Source of the DNA: Bacteroidales bacterium
GTDB taxonomy: Bacteria > Bacteroidota > Bacteroidia > Bacteroidales > DTU049
DNA length: 5,418 bases
Direction: 5' to 3'
Assembly: GCA_030017935.1 (NCBI GenBank)
Contig: JASEGF010000055.1
Span: 1 to 5,418, forward strand
Under the pieces are notes generated by a model. It was not told where the DNA came from and made no database searches. It saw only the letters and a program-made list of their open reading frames with translations. The position numbers and the translations under genes were made by a program. Shown here one piece after another: positions 5,373 through 5,418 of this stretch (within the stretch, counting starts at the first letter, position 1; every line of letters begins with the position of its first letter).

Positions 5373-5418
5373 AAATTTAGCATGCCAGAAGAAGAATTAC
5401 CAACAGAACAAAAAAAGG

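Noticed and set aside
5382..5418. A + strand open frame from ATG at 5382 (MPEEELPTEQKK) running off the window end.
   Set aside because: Only 12 codons are visible, there is no SD, and it lies where the protease's missing 5' end should be on the other strand. It could be a real divergent gene, but the sequence here cannot decide.

Overview
The window suggests a low-GC member of the Bacteroidota. Two things point there: the secreted protease on the minus strand ends in a type A type IX secretion (T9SS) sorting domain, and the Rnf gene order C-D-G-E-A fits the rnfBCDGEA layout common in that phylum. Both window ends cut into genes or open frames, so this may be a whole short contig.

Positions 1-3075 (+ strand) hold the distal part of an rnf operon: the 3' end of rnfC, then complete rnfD, rnfG, rnfE and rnfA. 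The genes are almost fused (gaps of 7, -4, 1 and 2 nt) and should be one transcript whose promoter, and probably rnfB, lie upstream of the window. Together they encode the membrane ferredoxin:NAD+ oxidoreductase. RnfC carries electrons through 4Fe-4S clusters at the NAD(H) side, RnfD and RnfG carry covalent FMN, and the RnfA/RnfE pair forms the membrane core with four cysteines for an intramembrane cluster. Electron flow is coupled to Na+ or H+ transport. All expected cofactor residues are present, with small motif variations in RnfD and RnfG.

Positions 3076-3596 are a 521-bp AT-rich gap between the convergent rnfA and protease genes. I see no convincing gene in it. It holds four kinds of repeat structure: a degenerate heptanucleotide tandem repeat, a helically spaced series of TTTAAACTAT-like words, a long interrupted inverted repeat, and a compact palindromic element with a GAGCGGAGTCGA core.

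Positions 3597-5372 (- strand) encode a secreted S1-family serine protease of the lysyl endopeptidase (Achromobacter protease I) type, with a pro-domain, a catalytic domain, a linker/beta domain and a T9SS C-terminal domain. Its triad and all six core disulfide cysteines are conserved, but the aspartate that gives the reference enzyme lysine specificity is an alanine here. The 5' end looks broken: there is no signal peptide, and an in-frame stop lies just upstream. A frameshift near the window edge is likely.

Most of the window is conventional. I did not find an undescribed multigene system. The best leads are the altered protease specificity pocket, the damaged 5' end and the structured convergent intergenic region.
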